Shown: positions 20,001 to 20,702 of the stretch, in pieces | Numbering within the stretch: position 1 is the first letter of the stretch | Layout of the letters: each line of letters starts with the position of its first letter | Source: Plakobranchus ocellatus | Taxonomy: Eukaryota > Mollusca > Gastropoda > Plakobranchidae | Reading direction: 5' to 3' | NCBI GenBank assembly: GCA_019648995.1 | Contig: BLXT01003724.1 | Location: 38,053 to 58,754, forward strand | Length of the DNA stretch: 20,702 nt | Program-made: the position numbers and the translations under genes | Notes under the pieces: generated by a model | Databases searched by the model: none | The model's input: the letters and a program-made list of their open reading frames with translations, nothing else | Told to the model about the DNA's origin: nothing

Positions 20001-20535
20001 CAATCTTTTTACTGTATTCTAAATAGTGCAACTCAGCTTGTTCGGGAGTTTGACCCCTAATAAAACGAAAACAAAACAACAACAAAAAAATTGAACATTC
20101 ATTTATTATTACATCTTCATTTATCTTTGATGTGTATATTTAAATTGAAAAAGGCCAATTTACTTGACTCTATTATTTAACTGTGAAGAACAAAAAAATT
20201 TCATTAAAAATAAAAAAAAACTTTAAGACAAAAGGCATTTAAGGAACAAAACCTTTAGATGAAATTTATAAACCTAAATTAAAAGATTCTACAACAAAGT
20301 TGCGAAATAGAAAGTTGTCATGAAGACTGCAAAATTTTGTGTGCATTGTGATTACTTGTGTTGCTTATGTAGAGCAGCAATCTTGTAGAGCATCTCTTCT
20401 GTTTGCTCTGGAGCAAATGGCATGTCCTGGATGTAGCCAATACCAGTACCATGGTCTATTGGTTCATAATCTCCTATGTCAGCCTGCACAGCAAATGACC
20501 CAAGCATTACATGCGTGGCTTGAGAACATGGCAGT
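10863..20535 (-). CDS. EPB41: Protein 4.1/coracle-type FERM protein, 3' part (8 exons, 477 codons)
   Basis: The coding sequence joins 20535-20356, 20056-19969, 19397-19245, 16933-16836, 15642-15440, 14244-14008, 12921-12635 and 11051-10863. All phases agree and the last exon ends in TAG. From family knowledge, 4.1 proteins link transmembrane proteins to the spectrin-actin skeleton under the plasma membrane and, as coracle, act at septate junctions. Visible in order: the C-terminal half of FERM lobe F2, complete lobe F3 with LRINRFVWPKILKISYRR, the FERM-adjacent region with FGSKYRFSGRT, an acidic Ser-rich linker, and a Lys/Pro tail. F1 and the start of F2 lie beyond the right edge. A spectrin-actin-binding region and the conserved 4.1 C-terminal domain are not seen, so this is a short isoform or a divergent paralog. 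In-frame optional exons inside the introns cannot be excluded. The symbol denotes the family, not a proven ortholog. Confidence 0.9.
11052..12634 (-). other. 4.1 gene intron (1583 bases)
   Basis: A/T-rich intron before the last coding exon. It contains an adjoining A run and T run near 11935-11960 and a run of 16 A near 11707-11722. Small open stretches on both strands (for example 11192-11386 and 12111-12409) show no similarity I recognise. Confidence 0.75.
12635..12921 (-). CDS. EPB41: 4.1 gene exon: acidic, Ser-rich linker
   Basis: 287 bases (2 + 95 codons), phase 0 at its 3' end. It opens RKEDELSDEEELDNRLPAVP, has a second acidic cluster HSESEDNEEEIQDNGKD, and ends with the Lys/Pro-rich APKPKKDKPPVAK. 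The charge thus switches from acidic to basic inside this exon and leads into the tail. The acceptor is TTTATTTTTTAG and the donor AAG|GTGAGA. If the intron were retained, translation would stop after VRIEN, five residues on, giving a protein without the Lys/Pro tail. Confidence 0.87.
12922..14007 (-). other. 4.1 gene intron (1086 bases)
   Basis: A/T-rich intron. The plus strand has a 90-codon open stretch at 13130-13402 with no recognisable similarity and no supporting signals. It is slightly less A/T-rich than its surroundings and might be a small unidentified repeat. Confidence 0.7.
14008..14244 (-). CDS. EPB41: 4.1 gene exon: linker with acidic cluster
   Basis: 237 bases (2 + 78 codons + 1). 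It encodes NYRGPYREQQSLDIIEPMLD, a His/Ala/Pro-rich middle, then AHLEEEDDDMGRTPLQSPLP and ends ARIIKHS. No family motif is visible, as expected of the poorly conserved linker after FA. RTPLQSPLP contains proline-directed Ser/Thr sites. The acceptor is CAATCCTCAG and the donor CACAGTG|GTAAAT. Phases match both neighbouring exons (T+TG gives Leu, G+TG gives Val), which is the main support. Confidence 0.86.
14245..15439 (-). other. 4.1 gene intron (1195 bases)
   Basis: A/T-rich. A minus-strand open stretch at 14665-14928 (87 codons) is rich in Lys, Asn and Ile, as expected of random A/T-rich sequence. It lacks convincing flanking splice sites and is not called. Confidence 0.7.
15440..15642 (-). 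CDS. EPB41: 4.1 gene exon: FERM-adjacent (FA) region
   Basis: 203 bases (1 + 67 codons + 1). After a shared Arg it reads LRSAEDAKKRAGFPRFGSKY and then RFSGRTLYQTRLNASMADRP, followed by SKQFERTHSRMS. This aligns with the FA region of 4.1 proteins (LGSKFRYSGRTQAQTRQASxLIDRPAPHFERTSSKR-SRS). The FA region follows FERM and in the family is regulated by phosphorylation. Basic Ser/Thr sites such as SRMS and FERT are kept here. The end is Asn/Arg/Ser-rich (LNNNRSRSQEQ). The acceptor is TTTACTGTCCTCAG and the donor a perfect GCAGT|GTAAGT. Confidence 0.94.
15643..16835 (-). other. 4.1 gene intron (1193 bases)
   Basis: A/T-rich intron bounded by GT and CAG on the minus strand. It contains an exact 22-base tandem duplication at 16623-16666. 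No gene or conserved element is recognised; the plus-strand open stretch at 16484-16690 spans that duplication and is not a gene. Confidence 0.75.
16623..16669. repeat. Exact 22-base tandem duplication
   Basis: The unit CATATTACTATTGGTCTCAA plus GA occurs twice head to tail (16623-16644 and 16645-16666), followed by the first three bases of a third copy. No mismatch separates the copies, so the duplication is recent or maintained. It sits inside an intron. Confidence 0.95.
16836..16933 (-). CDS. EPB41: 4.1 gene exon: FERM lobe F3, second part
   Basis: 98 bases (32 codons + 2). It encodes FETFESWIAFRLPSNKMAKR and then LWKIAVEHHSFL, ending with two bases of an Arg codon. The segment aligns without gaps to FEQYESTIGFKL...AAKKLWKxCVEHHTFFR, the end of F3 including its last helix. 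Where most 4.1 proteins have STIGF this one has SWIAF. The acceptor is TTGTATTCCAG and the donor CTCAG|GTAAA. Confidence 0.94.
16934..19244 (-). other. 4.1 gene intron (2311 bases) carrying a transposon fossil
   Basis: The longest intron seen, between two F3 exons. From 16934 to about 18000 it is A/T-rich and without genes. From about 18360 to 19050 the composition is less A/T-rich and coding-like on the minus strand; this is the Tc1/mariner-type relic listed separately. Plus-strand open stretches at 18001-18317 and 18679-18897 are not genes, the latter being antisense to the transposase relic. Confidence 0.75.
18359..19046 (-). mobile_element. Decayed Tc1/mariner-superfamily DNA transposon (transposase relic)
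   Basis: Separate minus-strand fragments match the transposase type with an N-terminal DUF4817-like helix-turn-helix domain. At 19046 a frame starts MNWIDIENAFCIVKYM, like the family start M-x3-DIE-x-AFC[IV]LE[YF]. Near 18720-18820 lie VLTVTDNCEMKVLHHF and, in another frame, FLQDGAAPHTHYNEW. The latter matches the catalytic F-x-QDGAPPH segment that holds the second Asp of the DDE triad. Further on, around 18600-18640, PHRLSPLHLF resembles WPPRSPDLTPFDFF. The copy is broken by several stops and frame changes. Spacing between the helix-turn-helix and QDGA is about 100 codons against roughly 250 in intact relatives, so there is an internal deletion that includes the first Asp. A further open stretch at 18359-18514 may or may not belong to it. 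No terminal inverted repeats were found by eye. Confidence 0.65.
19245..19397 (-). CDS. EPB41: 4.1 gene exon: FERM lobe F3, first part
   Basis: 153 bases, exactly 51 codons, phase 0 at both ends. It encodes DSDYVDILLGVGATGISVYR, then DNLRINRFVWPKILKISYRR, then NKFLLRIRPAE. These are the first strands of the PH/PTB-like F3 lobe. The RINRFxWPKILKISY motif is close to diagnostic of the 4.1 group (RINRFPWPKVLKISYKR in human, RINRFAWPKILKISYKR in fly). The acceptor is TGCTTTCTCAG and the donor GAG|GTAAAT. Confidence 0.96.
19398..19968 (-). other. 4.1 gene intron (571 bases)
   Basis: A/T-rich intron with a GT-AG boundary. It contains a small direct repeat, GAAATTAAAATA twice in tandem, on the plus strand at 19647-19670. 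No gene is seen inside it. Confidence 0.8.
19969..20056 (-). CDS. EPB41: 4.1 gene exon: F2-F3 junction
   Basis: 88 bases (1 + 29 codons). After the shared lysine it encodes GQTPEQAELHYLEYSKKIAL and then YGIDLHRAK. This is the 4.1 signature (fly [26 protein letters not shown]) at the end of F2. The acceptor is CGTTTTATTAG and the donor a perfect AAG|GTAAGT. A 299-base intron (20057-20355) separates it from the preceding exon. The conserved YG[IV]DLH turn fixes the frame. Confidence 0.93.
20356..20535 (-). CDS. EPB41: 4.1 gene exon: FERM lobe F2, C-terminal half
   Basis: 180 bases: one base completing a codon, 59 codons, then two bases. The exon starts LPCSQATHVMLGSFAVQADI and ends KIAALHKQH. 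This matches the [25 protein letters not shown] region of vertebrate 4.1 and the Drosophila coracle equivalent. The helical part QTEEMLYKIAALHK corresponds to the F2 helix that leads into F3. The acceptor is CATTTTCCAG and the donor is AA|GTAATC, with AA plus G of the next exon giving lysine. The HGTGIGYIQD loop differs from vertebrate and fly proteins, which supports a divergent member. Confidence 0.92.
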
Positions 20536-20702
20536 CTGGAAAATGATAAAAGAATTATGACTATAAGCTGAAAAGTTTCATTTGTAAATGAGTATCCACC
20601 GTGCGATAATGCCTATTTTTCCCTCATTGAAAAAAAAAAATTGAAAAGAAAGTTTTAAAACTAACAAAAGTCCCAGCATCTTCTCTTAAAATCAAAAGCA
20701 GG
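20536..20702 (-). other. Part of an intron of the 4.1 gene at the window edge
   Basis: The minus-strand sequence ends in ATCATTTTCCAG, the acceptor of the exon starting at 20535. The rest is A-rich with no coding match. The preceding FERM exons must lie beyond 20702. Confidence 0.75.

Noticed and set aside
20339-20560. 73-codon plus-strand frame
   Set aside because: It is antisense to the FERM F2 exon at 20356-20535.
1-20702. CRISPR arrays, tRNA or rRNA genes, LTR elements, Polintons or other virus-like elements
   Set aside because: No regularly spaced repeats, no tRNA-like cloverleaf noticed by eye, and no retroviral, capsid or envelope-like coding pattern were seen. A covariance-model scan was not possible here.

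Overview
The window reads as nuclear DNA of an invertebrate animal. It has split genes with GT-AG introns, an animal-only band 4.1 (FERM) gene, a LINE tail, a decayed Tc1/mariner-type transposon, long (CT)n and (TATC)n microsatellites, and very A/T-rich non-coding DNA full of A and T runs. The repeat types would suit a mollusc or another lophotrochozoan, but that is a guess. Nothing bacterial, no CRISPR array, no rRNA or tRNA gene and no recognisable virus-like element was seen.

Layout from left to right. 1-294: the 3' end of an RTE-like LINE, open to its stop and closing in a (TGA)n tail. 295-1366: intergenic DNA with two pyrimidine microsatellite blocks. 1367-3466 (+): one uninterrupted 699-codon gene of unknown family, rich in Ser, Pro and Asn and carrying several short cysteine clusters. 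A likely 3' splice site lies just upstream, so the 5' UTR may be spliced. 3467 to about 10862: more than 7 kb of A/T-rich DNA between two convergent genes. It should hold the 3' UTRs of both. It also holds a tandem pair (8875-9950) of about 0.5 kb units, each with an A-tract near its right end.

10863-20535 (-): the 3' part of a protein 4.1/coracle-type gene. I placed eight exons by splice sites, codon phase and similarity to 4.1 proteins. All phases join, giving 477 codons and a stop. In protein order they encode the end of FERM lobe F2, lobe F3, the FERM-adjacent (FA) region, an acidic Ser-rich linker, and a tail with lysine at every third residue. The usual 4.1 C-terminal domain is not seen. 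The first FERM exons lie beyond the right edge. The largest intron (16934-19244) holds a decayed Tc1/mariner-superfamily transposase on the minus strand.

The two genes are convergent, and nothing in the sequence links their functions. The points most worth a second look are the lysine-every-third-residue tail that seems to replace the 4.1 C-terminal domain, the tandem pair with all its differences in one half, and the unrecognised single-exon Cys-cluster protein.
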